Shown one piece after another: positions 1 to 8,362 of a DNA stretch of 64,000 nt (position 1 is the first letter of the stretch; each line of letters starts with the position of its first letter). The DNA is taken from positions 1 to 64,000 of the forward strand of contig JBAZSJ010000018.1 of assembly GCA_041662485.1 (NCBI GenBank). Direction: 5' to 3'. A model generated the notes under the pieces. The model saw only the letters and a list, made by a program, of their open reading frames with translations, searched no databases and was not told the DNA's origin. Source of the stretch: Rariglobus sp041662485 (GTDB lineage: Bacteria > Verrucomicrobiota > Verrucomicrobiia > Opitutales > Opitutaceae). The position numbers and the translations under genes were made by a program.

Positions 1-111
1 GTTTGGCCTGATTTCCTTACAGTTTGGTTATCGTGCCCGCGCTGATTCCCTAAGTTGTTAGCCTTGGCGCTGATTTCACTTATCTGGCGCTGATTTCTCT
101 AATTCTAGTCT
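1..111. mobile_element. Possible IS21-type element end with iterated terminal repeats
   Basis: The motif GGCGCTGATTTC recurs at 66-77 and 86-97, with degenerate copies near 6-16 and 39-50, spaced about 20-30 bases apart. Read on the minus strand these are GAAATCAGCGCC repeats. Several spaced copies of one motif near a terminus are typical of IS21-family (istA/istB) elements. No transposase lies in the window, so the body would have to be to the left of base 1. The exact end and target duplication cannot be fixed here. Confidence 0.4.
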
Positions 112-118
112 CTCTCTG

Positions 119-241
119 GAATCCTCAGGGGTCGGAACGGGTCGCTCACGCTCCCCGCTACAGGGGCGGAAGGTCCACGGAAGGGGTATCTGTGCTTTTT
201 ATCCCTGGCCGAACCACTCGCTGGCGCTCGTAGCCACTGAA
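119..241. repeat. GTAGC-type interspersed repeat next to truncated vapC
   Basis: Two repeat blocks read on the minus strand: GTGGCTACGAGCGCCAGCGA near 212-238, and GTAGCGGGGAGCGTGAGCGA near 137-163. Related blocks occur at 16772-16840 (GAGCGCCAGCGAGTGG and its inverted partner) and at 34160-34185 (GTAGCGGGGAGCGTAAGCGA). The junction of this repeat with vapC coincides with the loss of PIN-like sequence. Confidence 0.6.
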
Positions 242-286
242 AACAGCGAGGAACAGATAGGTCGTGTCGTAATAGGCCGGGCTCAT
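158..286 (-). pseudogene. vapC: Truncated VapC-type PIN-domain toxin
   Basis: The ATG overlaps the vapB stop codon (ATGA), the usual arrangement in vapBC operons. The first 15 residues, MSPAYYDTTYLFLAV, look like the first strand of a PIN nuclease with its first catalytic aspartate (Asp7). After that the frame runs into repeat sequence and stops at 42 residues instead of the usual 130 or so. The toxin is therefore broken and should have no nuclease activity. Identification rests on a very short stretch plus the antitoxin context. Confidence 0.55.
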
Positions 287-546
287 CGGGCATCGCGTTC
301 TTCGGACAACAGGTCTGTCGAGTCGCGTCCGCCGGAGAACGCCCCGGTCTTCAGCAAGCGGTCATACGCCGGCGTGAGCTGACGCCGGGACCAGGCGGAC
401 TCGACGGGAGAGGCAGACGCGGGCGGCGTTTGGATTTCATGGACGAGGGCTTTGACGATCAGGTCGTTAAGTGTGCAGCCTTGCTCGACCGTCCGGATTT
501 TCGCGCGCCGGTATAAGTCCTCGGGGAGTTCGATGGTCGTTTTCAC
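283..546 (-). CDS. vapB: VapB-type ribbon-helix-helix antitoxin
   Basis: This is a small DNA-binding antitoxin that would repress its operon and neutralise a PIN-domain toxin. The sequence opens with VKTTIELPEDLYRRAKIRT, the beta strand and first helix of a ribbon-helix-helix (MetJ/Arc) fold. It then gives a hydrophobic second helix and a flexible C-terminal tail (about residues 45-87) that would contact the toxin. I chose the GTG at 546 because it places the RHH strand at the very N-terminus. The upstream ATG at 600 would add residues overlapping the nuo terminator. The stop overlaps the vapC start. Since the toxin is truncated, this is an orphan antitoxin. Its tail end lies about 50 bases from the end of the nuo operon. 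Confidence 0.75.
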   Translation of the reverse strand: MKTTIELPEDLYRRAKIRTVEQGCTLNDLIVKALVHEIQTPPASASPVESAWSRRQLTPAYDRLLKTGAFSGGRDSTDLLSEERDAR

Positions 547-598
547 GCATACATAAAACCATAAAGACGGATTCCTGTCGATGTGGGCGGATGGACAC

Positions 599-629
599 AA
601 AAAAGCGCCGGGCGTTTCGGCCCGGCGCT
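599..629 (-). terminator. Rho-independent terminator of the nuo operon
   Basis: On the minus strand the stem GCGCCGGGC / GCCCGGCGC (9 perfect pairs, bases 605-613 and 620-628) encloses a 6-base loop and is followed by a run of six T. It lies 17 bases after the nuoN stop codon and is oriented to end the minus-strand nuo transcript. Confidence 0.9.
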
Positions 630-645
630 GGATTGAGAGAAATGA

Positions 646-2178
646 TCAGCGGTTCAGCAACCACACGCCCAGCGAGCCTTGGTAGAAACCAAGGACGACG
701 GTCGCGAGGGCCAGCGAGGCCAGCATGACTCCAGCGGCGATACCGACAGGCGTGCGGCCCGGACGCGGGGTGGTCTCGTCTGCAAGCAGCGGCGCGCTCC
801 ATGTCTCGAAGAAGGCGGCCTTGATCCAGCCGAAGTAGTAATAGATCGAGATGACCACGCCGATGATGGCGACGAGCAGCAGGCCGTGGAGACCGGCCTT
901 GAAGGCGGCGACGAAGATGAGGAGCTTGCCCATGAACCCGGCGAGCGGAGGAATGCCCGCGAGCGAACCCAGGCCGATGGCGAGCACGGCACCGAGGAAG
1001 GGATGGGTTCTGCCAAGGTTGGCGTAGTGTTCGAGTTCCTGGTCGGCGTCATTGCCGCCGGCGAGGTGGGTCATCACGCCGAACACCGAGAACGAAGCGA
1101 GGAGGTAGGCGAACAGGTAGAAGTAGATCGCGCCCACGGCTTGGCCGGCGAGATTAGCGGGCAGCACGGAGGCGGCCACGACGCCGATGAGGAGGTAACC
1201 GGCGTGGGAAACGCCGGAGAGACCGATGAGGCGCTTGACGTTGTGCTGGGTGAGCGCGGCCAGATTGCCGAAGAGGATCGTCGCGCCGGCCATGATAGAG
1301 AGCACGGTCGTCGTCAGGGAGGCATAGGGCGAAAACACGCCCACCAAAATGAGCAGAATCGAAAAGCCGGCGGCCTTCGAGGCGACGGCGAGGAACGCAG
1401 TCACGGGCGTGGGCGCACCCTGGTAAACGTCGGGAATCCAGATTTGGAAGGGGACGGCGCCGATCTTGAAGGCCACGCCGGAGAGCACGAGGACGATGCC
1501 GATGCTCGCGAGGAAGTTGCCGGGATTGGCCGCGAGGAAGGTGTGCAGCGCGGTGAAGTCCATCGAGTTCGCCGAGGAGCCGGGGAGCGTCGGGTTGCCC
1601 GCGACGCCGTAAAGAAGCACGATGCCGAAGAGGAGCAGGCCGGAGCTGAGCGCGCCGGTGATCAGGTATTTGAGGCCGGCCTCAAGCGACAGCGGGTTGG
1701 TGCGGAAATAACTGACGAGGATGTAGAATCCGACCGTGACCGTCTCCAGCGCGACGAAGAGGAGGATGAAGTTGTTGCTCTGCGCGAGGAGCATCATCGC
1801 GGCCGAGACGACCAGCACGATGTTGAAGAACTCGATGCGGGGCATCTTCTGCTTCGCGAGCGCGATGACGCCGAGAATGCAGACGAAGATCGAGGAGAGC
1901 AGGAAGAACGCCCGCATGAACTCGCCGTTGGCGGTGTGATGCAGCAGTCCGCTGAACGTATACTGCCCGCTGAAGGAAGGATAGAGCCTGAGCAGGAGCC
2001 CGAGGAGCACGCCGATCTGGCCGACGATGGCCACGGCCGGGATGACGCCATGCCGCTTCTTCGGGAGGACGATCTCCAGCACGAGAAGGAACAGGGCGAG
2101 GCAGCCGAGCAGGAGCTCGGGGAGGATCGCCGTCCAGTGGTTGGAGGCGGCGGCTTTGAGAAGGTCTAGGTGCGGCAT
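646..2178 (-). CDS. nuoN: NADH-quinone oxidoreductase subunit N
   Basis: This is one of the three antiporter-like proton-pumping membrane subunits of respiratory complex I. The 510-residue product has about 14 hydrophobic helices. The conserved core includes a glutamate-containing helix (FVALETVTVGFYIL, about residue 140) and a lysine-rich stretch (KIGAVPFQIWIPDVYQGAPTP, about 235-256) where the proton channel lysines sit. Length matches the family (about 480-510). It is the last gene of the operon, 21 bases after nuoM, and is followed at once by the terminator at 599-629. GC-rich codon use matches its neighbours. Confidence 0.97.
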   Translation of the reverse strand: MPHLDLLKAAASNHWTAILPELLLGCLALFLLVLEIVLPKKRHGVIPAVAIVGQIGVLLGLLLRLYPSFSGQYTFSGLLHHTANGEFMRAFFLLSSIFVCILGVIALAKQKMPRIEFFNIVLVVSAAMMLLAQSNNFILLFVALETVTVGFYILVSYFRTNPLSLEAGLKYLITGALSSGLLLFGIVLLYGVAGNPTLPGSSANSMDFTALHTFLAANPGNFLASIGIVLVLSGVAFKIGAVPFQIWIPDVYQGAPTPVTAFLAVASKAAGFSILLILVGVFSPYASLTTTVLSIMAGATILFGNLAALTQHNVKRLIGLSGVSHAGYLLIGVVAASVLPANLAGQAVGAIYFYLFAYLLASFSVFGVMTHLAGGNDADQELEHYANLGRTHPFLGAVLAIGLGSLAGIPPLAGFMGKLLIFVAAFKAGLHGLLLVAIIGVVISIYYYFGWIKAAFFETWSAPLLADETTPRPGRTPVGIAAGVMLASLALATVVLGFYQGSLGVWLLNR

Positions 2179-2199
2179 CGCGGGAAACGTAAAGACGGG

Positions 2200-3741
2200 T
2201 TATTTGGCGGTCACGGCGGGAGCCTGGACGGCGGGCGCCGGGTGGTAGACGGCCTCGAGCGCGGAGTTGAGCTGCGTGGAAACCGACTTGGGCCAGAAAC
2301 CGACGAAGACCAGCGCGGCGAGAAGGATCAGCGCGGGCAGTTTCTCGTGGATGGTCAGGTCGGTGACTGGCTTTTCGGCGGCCACCTTGGCGAAGGCCTC
2401 GGTCTGCGGTCCGAAGAACACGCGGGCGGCCGAGCGCAGGCCGTAGACCGCGGAGACAATCACGCCGGTGACCGCCAGGGTGGTCAGGAGCGGATCGAAT
2501 TTCCACGCGGCGAAGAAGATCGTGAGTTCGCCCCAGAAGTTGGCGAAGCCGGGGAGACCGATGCTGGCCATGGTGGCGGCGACGAAGAAGGCCGCCATCA
2601 CCGGGGCCTTTTGGGCGAGTCCGCCCATTTCCGTCATGTCGAAGGTCTGGGTGCGGTGATAGATGCTGGTCGAAAGGAGGAACAGCAGCGCGACGGAGAA
2701 GCCGTGCGCCACCATCATGAGGACCACGCCGCCGACGCCGGCCACGGTAAAGGTGGCGATGCCGAGGAACGCGTAGCCCATGTGCATGACCGAGCTGTAA
2801 CCGACCATCTGCTTGAGGTCGCGCTGGGCGATGGTGATGAAGCCGATCACGAGCAGATTGCCGACCACCGCGAGGATCGCGAGATGACGCGCCCACTCCG
2901 CGACGCCGAGAGGCAGCAGCGGAAGGGCGATCTGGACGAGGCCGTAGAGACCGAATTTTTTGAGCACGCCCGCGTGGAGCATCGCGGCGGAACTGGGGGC
3001 GGCACCGTAGCCGAGAGGCGCCCACGTGTGAAACGGCCAGAGCGACACCAGAATGCCGAAGCCGAACATCAGCAGGCCGAAGATGTAGTTCTGCACGCCG
3101 GCGGCGAGCCCGTGCTCCAACAGGGCGGCGCGAAGGGCGATGAGGTCGAAGCTGTTGGCGCCGCTCTTGTGGTAGAGGGCGATCAGGCCGATCAGCGAGA
3201 GCATCGCGCCGGCCGTGAGGTAGATGGTCATCTTCATGGCCGCGTAGTTGCGGTCCTTGCCGCCCCAGATGCCGACCATGATGAAGGTCGGGATGAGCGC
3301 GAGTTCGTGGAAGAAGTAGAAGAAGAAGATGTCCACGCTGGCGAAGACGCCCATCAGGCCGCCCTGCATGACGAGCAGAAGGACGAGGTAGGTCTTGAGG
3401 CGCTCGGCGTTGGACTGGATCGCGTAGAGACCGGCGGCGAGGCCAACGATGCCGGCGAGCACGAAGAGCGGCAGGGAAATGCCGTTCAGGCCAAGCGAGA
3501 GATGGATGCCTATGGCCTGAAGGCCGGTGTCGTAGACTTGGTAGAAGGCGTAAGTGTGGTGCAGCGTCTCGGAGCCAAAACGACTCCACAGGAACAGCGC
3601 GATGAGCGCGGGCACCGCAAAAGCGACGGCGGCAACGCCCTTGGCGAGACGCAGGGGCGCGCCGAGGGAGATCGCCAGAGCGGCGACCAGAGGCGTCGCG
3701 ATGGACAGCAGAAGGAGGTCAACAGGCAGGGAGTTCATCAC
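2200..3741 (-). CDS. nuoM: NADH-quinone oxidoreductase subunit M
   Basis: This is an antiporter-like proton-pumping subunit of complex I. The 513-residue membrane protein carries the family signatures: a Glu-containing helix (FFHELALIPTFIMVGIWGGKDR, about 145-165), the LWPFHTWAP motif with its preceding channel, and KFGLYGLVQIALP. Typical length is about 490-510. It lies 9 bases downstream of nuoL and 21 bases upstream of nuoN, which implies a shared message. The C-terminal tail is Ala/Pro-rich and not conserved. Confidence 0.97.
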   Translation of the reverse strand: MMNSLPVDLLLLSIATPLVAALAISLGAPLRLAKGVAAVAFAVPALIALFLWSRFGSETLHHTYAFYQVYDTGLQAIGIHLSLGLNGISLPLFVLAGIVGLAAGLYAIQSNAERLKTYLVLLLVMQGGLMGVFASVDIFFFYFFHELALIPTFIMVGIWGGKDRNYAAMKMTIYLTAGAMLSLIGLIALYHKSGANSFDLIALRAALLEHGLAAGVQNYIFGLLMFGFGILVSLWPFHTWAPLGYGAAPSSAAMLHAGVLKKFGLYGLVQIALPLLPLGVAEWARHLAILAVVGNLLVIGFITIAQRDLKQMVGYSSVMHMGYAFLGIATFTVAGVGGVVLMMVAHGFSVALLFLLSTSIYHRTQTFDMTEMGGLAQKAPVMAAFFVAATMASIGLPGFANFWGELTIFFAAWKFDPLLTTLAVTGVIVSAVYGLRSAARVFFGPQTEAFAKVAAEKPVTDLTIHEKLPALILLAALVFVGFWPKSVSTQLNSALEAVYHPAPAVQAPAVTAK

Positions 3742-3750
3742 GAAGTCGCG

Positions 3751-5643
3751 TTAGAAAATCCATCCGGCCGCGTAAGCCCACAGGAGCGCGGAACCGAACA
3801 GGAACCAGTAAACATAGGCGTGCAGGCTGCCGACATGGAGCGCACGCGCGCCGATGCCGACGAGACCGACCATCCAGGAGGATCCGCGGATGATCAGACC
3901 GGAAAGGAGGATACGTTCGAGGGACAACAGGAGCAGCGCGAAACGCTGCTGGACCTTGGCGACATACCAGTCGTAACCGGTGTCGAACGAGCCCTTGACC
4001 ACGGAAAGGAATCCGAAGAGCGCGGGGGATTTCTCCTCAAGCGTGTCAGTGGTGGCGGACTTGTAGAGCATGAGGGCCGCACCGGCTCCCACCACCAGAA
4101 TGATGATGCTGGTGATGTAGGGCTCGCTCCCGTGGGGGAACGGGATCTGCGACCAGACTCCGTCGAAGGCGTGGCCGTAGATGTTGAACAGATGACCGGC
4201 ATAGCCGCCGACGAGCGCCAACACCGCGAGAACGAAAAGAGGGGCCGTCATCGACAGGCCGCCCTCGTGGGCGTGGCCGGCTTCATGACTGCGAGGCTCG
4301 CCGAGGAAAACCAGCTTCCACATGCGAACCATGTAGAAGGACGTGAGCACGGCGGTCAGCGCGAGAATCAGGAAGATCGCCATGTTCTTTTCCTGGGCCA
4401 GGTGAAGGATCGCATCCTTGGAGAAGAACCCGGAGAGGAGCGGCAGACCGCAGATCGCCGCCACGCCAATCGTGAAGGTGATAAAGGTGAACGGCATCTT
4501 TTTCGCGAGGCCGCCCATTTTGAAGATGTCCTGCTCATGATGGCAGCCGTAGATCACGGAGCCGGAACCCAGGAAGAGCAGCGCCTTGAAAAAGGCGTGG
4601 GTCGTAAGATGGAACATCGCGGCGCCCACGCCGGCGGAGATCACAATAAGCGTGCCAACCTTGCCCTCGGGAGCAATTTCAAGCGAACCGAGCCCGAAGG
4701 CGGCCACCATGTAGCCGAGCTGGGAGAGCGTGGAGTAAGCGAGGACCTTCTTGATGTCGCGCTGGGTGATCGCGCAGAGGGAGGCGTAGAACGCGGTGAG
4801 CGTGCCCACCCACATGATGACGGTGAGCGCATCGGCGACCATCAGGACCTCGATGCGGCAGAGCATGTAGATACCGGCGGCCACCATGGTCGCGGCGTGG
4901 ATGAGGGCGGAGACGGGCGTCGGGCCTTCCATCGCGTCGGGCAACCAGACCTGCAGCGGCATCTGGGCGGACTTGCCGACGGCGCCGCAGAAGAGGAGCA
5001 GCGGGATGCAGGCCGTGATGACGGCGCCGCCATGGACCTGGGTGGCGATCTCGGCGAGATTGACGGTGCCGAGCGTGGCGTAGCAGAGGATGATGCCGAG
5101 GAGGAAACCGAAGTCGCCCACGCGGTTGACGATGAAGGCCTTCTTGGAGGCGTCCGAGGCGGACGTTTTTTCGTGGTAGTGGTTGATGAGGACGTAGGAG
5201 CTGAAGCCCACGAGCTCCCAGAACACGAAAATCATGATCAGATTGTCGGCGAGCACGATGCCGAGCATCGAGAACATGAAGATCGACAGGCCGCCGAAGT
5301 AGCGGGCCTTGGAGGCGTCGTCGTGCATGTAGCCGATCGAGAAGACGTGAACGGCGAGACCGACCACGCCGACGACCGAGATCATCAGCGCGGCGAGATC
5401 GTCGAACTTGAAGCCGAGCGACAGGATGAAGTCGCCGAGCTTGAGCCATTCGACCGAGGCGTTGACGTCGGGTTCGCGATATCCGCCGAAGGCGAGCGTG
5501 AGCGCGCCGGCCGCGACCACGGTGGCGGCGAGGACGGAGACGATCGAGGCCAGGGTGCCCTGTTTGCGCAGGAAAAGCGCGATCACCGCCGCGGAGAGGA
5601 GCGGCGTGAGCAGGGTTGTGAGGGCGATGCAGGTGGGCGTCAT
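3751..5643 (-). CDS. nuoL: NADH-quinone oxidoreductase subunit L
   Basis: This is the distal antiporter-like proton pump of complex I, including the C-terminal lateral helix that runs along the membrane arm. The product has 630 residues (family about 610-650). Visible signatures are FVFWELVGFSSYVLINHY (about 145) with the channel Glu, QVWLPDAMEGPTPVSALIHAATMV (about 227-250), and a long amphipathic stretch followed by a final helix. It sits 4 bases after nuoK, so translation is probably coupled. The start at 5643 gives a normal N-terminal hydrophobic helix. Confidence 0.97.
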   Translation of the reverse strand: MTPTCIALTTLLTPLLSAAVIALFLRKQGTLASIVSVLAATVVAAGALTLAFGGYREPDVNASVEWLKLGDFILSLGFKFDDLAALMISVVGVVGLAVHVFSIGYMHDDASKARYFGGLSIFMFSMLGIVLADNLIMIFVFWELVGFSSYVLINHYHEKTSASDASKKAFIVNRVGDFGFLLGIILCYATLGTVNLAEIATQVHGGAVITACIPLLLFCGAVGKSAQMPLQVWLPDAMEGPTPVSALIHAATMVAAGIYMLCRIEVLMVADALTVIMWVGTLTAFYASLCAITQRDIKKVLAYSTLSQLGYMVAAFGLGSLEIAPEGKVGTLIVISAGVGAAMFHLTTHAFFKALLFLGSGSVIYGCHHEQDIFKMGGLAKKMPFTFITFTIGVAAICGLPLLSGFFSKDAILHLAQEKNMAIFLILALTAVLTSFYMVRMWKLVFLGEPRSHEAGHAHEGGLSMTAPLFVLAVLALVGGYAGHLFNIYGHAFDGVWSQIPFPHGSEPYITSIIILVVGAGAALMLYKSATTDTLEEKSPALFGFLSVVKGSFDTGYDWYVAKVQQRFALLLLSLERILLSGLIIRGSSWMVGLVGIGARALHVGSLHAYVYWFLFGSALLWAYAAGWIF

Positions 5644-5647
5644 GGCG

Positions 5648-5953
5648 TCAGTTTTTCAGCGCGTTGAGTTCCTCGACCTGGATGGTCTGGCGGCGGCGGA
5701 AGAGCGCCACGACGATGGCGAGCCCGACGGCGACCTCGGCGGCGGCCACGGTGAGGATGAAGAAGACGAAAACATTGCCGTCCATCGTGTTGTTGTAGCG
5801 GGAAAACGCCACGAGCGCGACGGTCGCGGCGACCAGCATGAGCTCGAGGCACATGTAGATCACCAGCGTGTTTTTGCGGAGCAGCACGCCAAAGAAGCCG
5901 ATGGCGAACAGCACGGCGCTGAGCAGCAGGTAGTGGTTAAGACCGACGGTCAT
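5648..5953 (-). CDS. nuoK: NADH-quinone oxidoreductase subunit K
   Basis: This is a small membrane subunit of complex I that takes part in coupling. The 101-residue product has three hydrophobic helices, with the essential glutamates in YMCLELMLVAATVA (about 33-46) and FILTVAAAEVAVGLAIV (about 65-81). Length fits the family (about 100). The ATG at 5953 overlaps the nuoJ stop by 4 bases (ATGA), which supports this start over the longer open frame that runs far upstream. Confidence 0.96.
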   Translation of the reverse strand: MTVGLNHYLLLSAVLFAIGFFGVLLRKNTLVIYMCLELMLVAATVALVAFSRYNNTMDGNVFVFFILTVAAAEVAVGLAIVVALFRRRQTIQVEELNALKN

Positions 5954-6465
5954 TTGATATCCTCCAGGCCTTCGAATTTTTTGCTGAGCACGATCACGCC
6001 GAGCATGGCGATCAGGAGAAGGAAGCCCACGATCTGCACGGGCAGGAGATAGGTGGTGAAGAGCTGCTCGCCGTAGTTCTTGAGCGTCGAGCCGACCGGC
6101 ACGATGGAGCCGAGCTCGCCGGTCGTCTGGGCTCCGTGCTTGTAGGCCGACACCACCATCAGCACGAGCAACGCGGCGGAAATGCCGCCGGTGATGTAGG
6201 CCGTCTTTTTGAACGGCTTGCGGTCGCCGCCCTGCGCGTCGAGGAGCATGATGATGAAGAGGAACAGCGCGACGACCGCGCCCGCGTAGACGAACACCAG
6301 GAGCGCGGCCAGGAGAAACGCGTCGAGCAGGATGAAGATGCCGGCCACGCCGACGAGGCAGAGCAGGAGGGACAGCGCCGAGGCGACGGTGTTTTTGAGC
6401 CCCACGACGGCGGCGGCACAAACCACCGTGAAGGTGGCGAAAGCGTAGAAAAAGAGGTCGGCCAT
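5950..6465 (-). CDS. nuoJ: NADH-quinone oxidoreductase subunit J
   Basis: This is a membrane subunit of complex I. The 171-residue product shows five hydrophobic helices and the conserved segment LLVFVYAGAVVALFLFIIMLL (about 54-74), which contains the pi-bulge helix of NuoJ/ND6. It overlaps nuoK by 4 bases and lies 49 bases after nuoI, one of the wider gaps in the operon. That gap shows no hairpin or obvious promoter. Confidence 0.96.
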   Translation of the reverse strand: MADLFFYAFATFTVVCAAAVVGLKNTVASALSLLLCLVGVAGIFILLDAFLLAALLVFVYAGAVVALFLFIIMLLDAQGGDRKPFKKTAYITGGISAALLVLMVVSAYKHGAQTTGELGSIVPVGSTLKNYGEQLFTTYLLPVQIVGFLLLIAMLGVIVLSKKFEGLEDIK

Positions 6466-6514
6466 TGACGTAAACGGCTAGGTGTTGGGTTGGGACGGGA
6501 TGGGAGGCAACGTG

Positions 6515-7054
6515 TTAGTGGGCGTTGCCGTGTTCTTCGGCGGTCTTCTTTTTGTCCCACTTGAAGTGCTGGTCGGGCAACGTGCCGCCGAGCTCGTAGA
6601 GCCTGGCCTTGTTGTTGACCATCTCGGCGCGGGTGTAACCGGACATGGAGAACTGGTTTTGAAGGAAAATCGCCTCTTCCGGACAAACTTCCTGGCAAAG
6701 GCCGCAGTAGATGCAGCGCAACATGTCGATGTCGAAGGCCTTCGGGCCTTTCTCGACGTGGGCGTTTTCGGAATCGGTGGGTAGCTCGCCGGGCGTGATG
6801 CGGATGGCCTTGGGCGGGCAGACGAATTCGCAGAGCTGGCAGGAGACGCATTTTTCGCGGCCGTGGGGATCCTTCACCAGCGTGGGCACTCCGCGGTAGC
6901 CGGGGGACAGCGCGGGGCGCTCCTCGGGATACTCCAGCGTGAGCGGCTTGCGAAAGAAGTGCTTCAGCGTGGTTCTGAGCCCGCCGACGATCTGCGGGAT
7001 GTAGGTTCGCTCGGCGAAGGTGAGCGGTTTGCGTTCGACTGGGATGACGGCCAT
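6515..7054 (-). CDS. nuoI: NADH-quinone oxidoreductase subunit I (8Fe ferredoxin)
   Basis: This peripheral-arm subunit carries clusters N6a and N6b, which pass electrons to NuoB. The 179-residue product has two complete Cx2Cx2Cx3C motifs: CVSCQLCEFVCP (about 66-77) and CIYCGLCQEVCP (about 113-124). The ATG at 7054 (MAVIPVERKPLTF) was chosen. The longer frame to 7204 runs into nuoH sequence and gives a low-quality arginine/proline-rich extension. It lies 20 bases after nuoH. The His-rich C-terminus (EEHGNAH) is not a family feature. Confidence 0.96.
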   Translation of the reverse strand: MAVIPVERKPLTFAERTYIPQIVGGLRTTLKHFFRKPLTLEYPEERPALSPGYRGVPTLVKDPHGREKCVSCQLCEFVCPPKAIRITPGELPTDSENAHVEKGPKAFDIDMLRCIYCGLCQEVCPEEAIFLQNQFSMSGYTRAEMVNNKARLYELGGTLPDQHFKWDKKKTAEEHGNAH

Positions 7055-7074
7055 GGCGCGTGAAGTGGTGGAGA

Positions 7075-8241
7075 TTACTTTTGCAGCAGGGCGATGCCGA
7101 GCGTGTAGAAAATCAGGTTGGCGATGGAGAGCGGCAGCAGTTTCTTCCAGCCGATATCCATCACCTGGTCGTAGCGGAAGCGGGGCAGCGTCCAGCGCAC
7201 CCACATGAAAAAGAAGATCATCGCAAGAACCTTGCCGACGAAGATGACAATGCCGGCCGCGCCCATGACGACGGGCAGGTGGGCGAAGCCGAGGAGATGC
7301 GCGAGATCGGAGAGGCTATAAAACGGAGCTGGATTCCAGCCGCCGAAGAAGAGGAGCATGAAGATCGCGGAGCCGACGAGCATGTGGCAGTATTCGCCGA
7401 CGTAGAAGAGCGACCATTTGAAGGCGCCGTATTCGGAGGCGAAGCTGTTCACGAGATCGGCCTCGGACTCGACGGTGTCGAACGGCTGGCGGTTGGTCTC
7501 GGCAAAGAGGGAGACCAGGAAGATGAAGGCCGACAGGGGGAAGATGAACACATACCACAACCCGCCCCAGGAGGCGGAGGTGAGGCCGTGCCAGGATCCG
7601 CTCTGCGCCTGGACAGCGTCGAAGAGACTGAGCGTGCCGGAGCCGCCGGGCGCGTTGATCCAGAGGAACACGGGCAGGACGGAGAGCGTCATCGAGAGCT
7701 CGTAGGAGATGAGCTGGGCCGAGGCGCGGACGCCGCCGAGGAAGGAGAACTTGGAGTTGGAGGCCCAACCCGCGAGGATGAGGGAATAGACGCCGAGCGA
7801 GGAGACGGCGAAGACGACGAGGATGCCGAGGTCGATGTTGGCGAGGACGAGCGGGACGAGCTTGCCGGCGGAGTCGAGGTAGGCGCCGAAGGGGACGGCC
7901 ACGATCGTGCTGAGGGCGGGGATCATGGCCAGGACGGGGGCGGCGATGAAGTAGCCCTTTTTCACGTGGCCCGGCACGATGTCCTGCTTGAAGACGAACT
8001 TGCCGCCGTCGGCCGCGAGCTGGAAAAGGCCCAGTCGCTTGAGGAAGCCGATGCCGGGAATCCATGCGAGGAGGGGCACGACGGTGCGGTTGGGGCCGGG
8101 GCGGTCCTGGATCCACGCGGCGATTTTGCGCTCGGCCATCGAGCACGCGGCGGCGATGGGAAACATCACGAGGATCACCGCGCCGGCCTGAACGATCAGG
8201 CGAACGATGAGAGGAAGGTCGAAGTAGAAGGAGAAATCCAT
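7075..8241 (-). CDS. nuoH: NADH-quinone oxidoreductase subunit H
   Basis: This membrane subunit forms the quinone-binding chamber together with NuoB and NuoD. The 388-residue product has about eight to nine helices. Signatures include ERKIAAWIQDRPGPNRT (about 31-47) and the loop FAETNRQPFDTVESEADLV (about 225-243), which is the conserved acidic quinone-site loop. Length is slightly above the usual 325-350, owing to inserts in the loops. It is separated from nuoG by 121 bases that hold a GTAGGAGC-type repeat pair. Confidence 0.96.
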   Translation of the reverse strand: MDFSFYFDLPLIVRLIVQAGAVILVMFPIAAACSMAERKIAAWIQDRPGPNRTVVPLLAWIPGIGFLKRLGLFQLAADGGKFVFKQDIVPGHVKKGYFIAAPVLAMIPALSTIVAVPFGAYLDSAGKLVPLVLANIDLGILVVFAVSSLGVYSLILAGWASNSKFSFLGGVRASAQLISYELSMTLSVLPVFLWINAPGGSGTLSLFDAVQAQSGSWHGLTSASWGGLWYVFIFPLSAFIFLVSLFAETNRQPFDTVESEADLVNSFASEYGAFKWSLFYVGEYCHMLVGSAIFMLLFFGGWNPAPFYSLSDLAHLLGFAHLPVVMGAAGIVIFVGKVLAMIFFFMWVRWTLPRFRYDQVMDIGWKKLLPLSIANLIFYTLGIALLQK

Positions 8242-8261
8242 GTCAGAGACGGATAAAGGGT

Positions 8262-8358
8262 CGAAGGGAGGAGCGCACTTGTGCGCGATGGAATGGCGTT
8301 CGGATGAGTTGGGTCAGCGTGTGTCGTTCATCGCCCGTAAACGGGCTCCTACATTTTC
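8262..8358. repeat. GTAGGAGC-type inverted repeat pair inside the nuo operon
   Basis: On the minus strand, TGTAGGAGCCCGTTTACGGG followed by CGATG (ending near 8334) faces an inverted partner, CATCGCGCACAAGTGCGCTC, near 8265-8290. It lies in the gap between nuoG and nuoH and belongs to the same family as the copies at 24042, 34242, 58746 and 59781. The transcribed RNA would fold into two hairpins, which could affect message stability. Confidence 0.7.
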
Positions 8359-8362
8359 GGCA

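Noticed and set aside
48..62. UbiA gene as part of ubiquinone or menaquinone synthesis
   Set aside because: The prenyltransferase at 42588-43496 lacks the second Asp motif of those enzymes and no other quinone gene is near it. (Coordinates given here are a placeholder for the general idea.)
1..111. CRISPR array at the window start
   Set aside because: Units are only about 12 bases, spacers are unequal and the copies are degenerate. No cas genes are present. A transposon end fits better.
2170..5667. 1165-codon open frame on the plus strand across nuoM and nuoL
   Set aside because: It is exactly antisense to two clear complex I genes and consists of Glu/Gly/His/Arg-rich sequence without domains. 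High GC content removes stop codons from the opposite frame.
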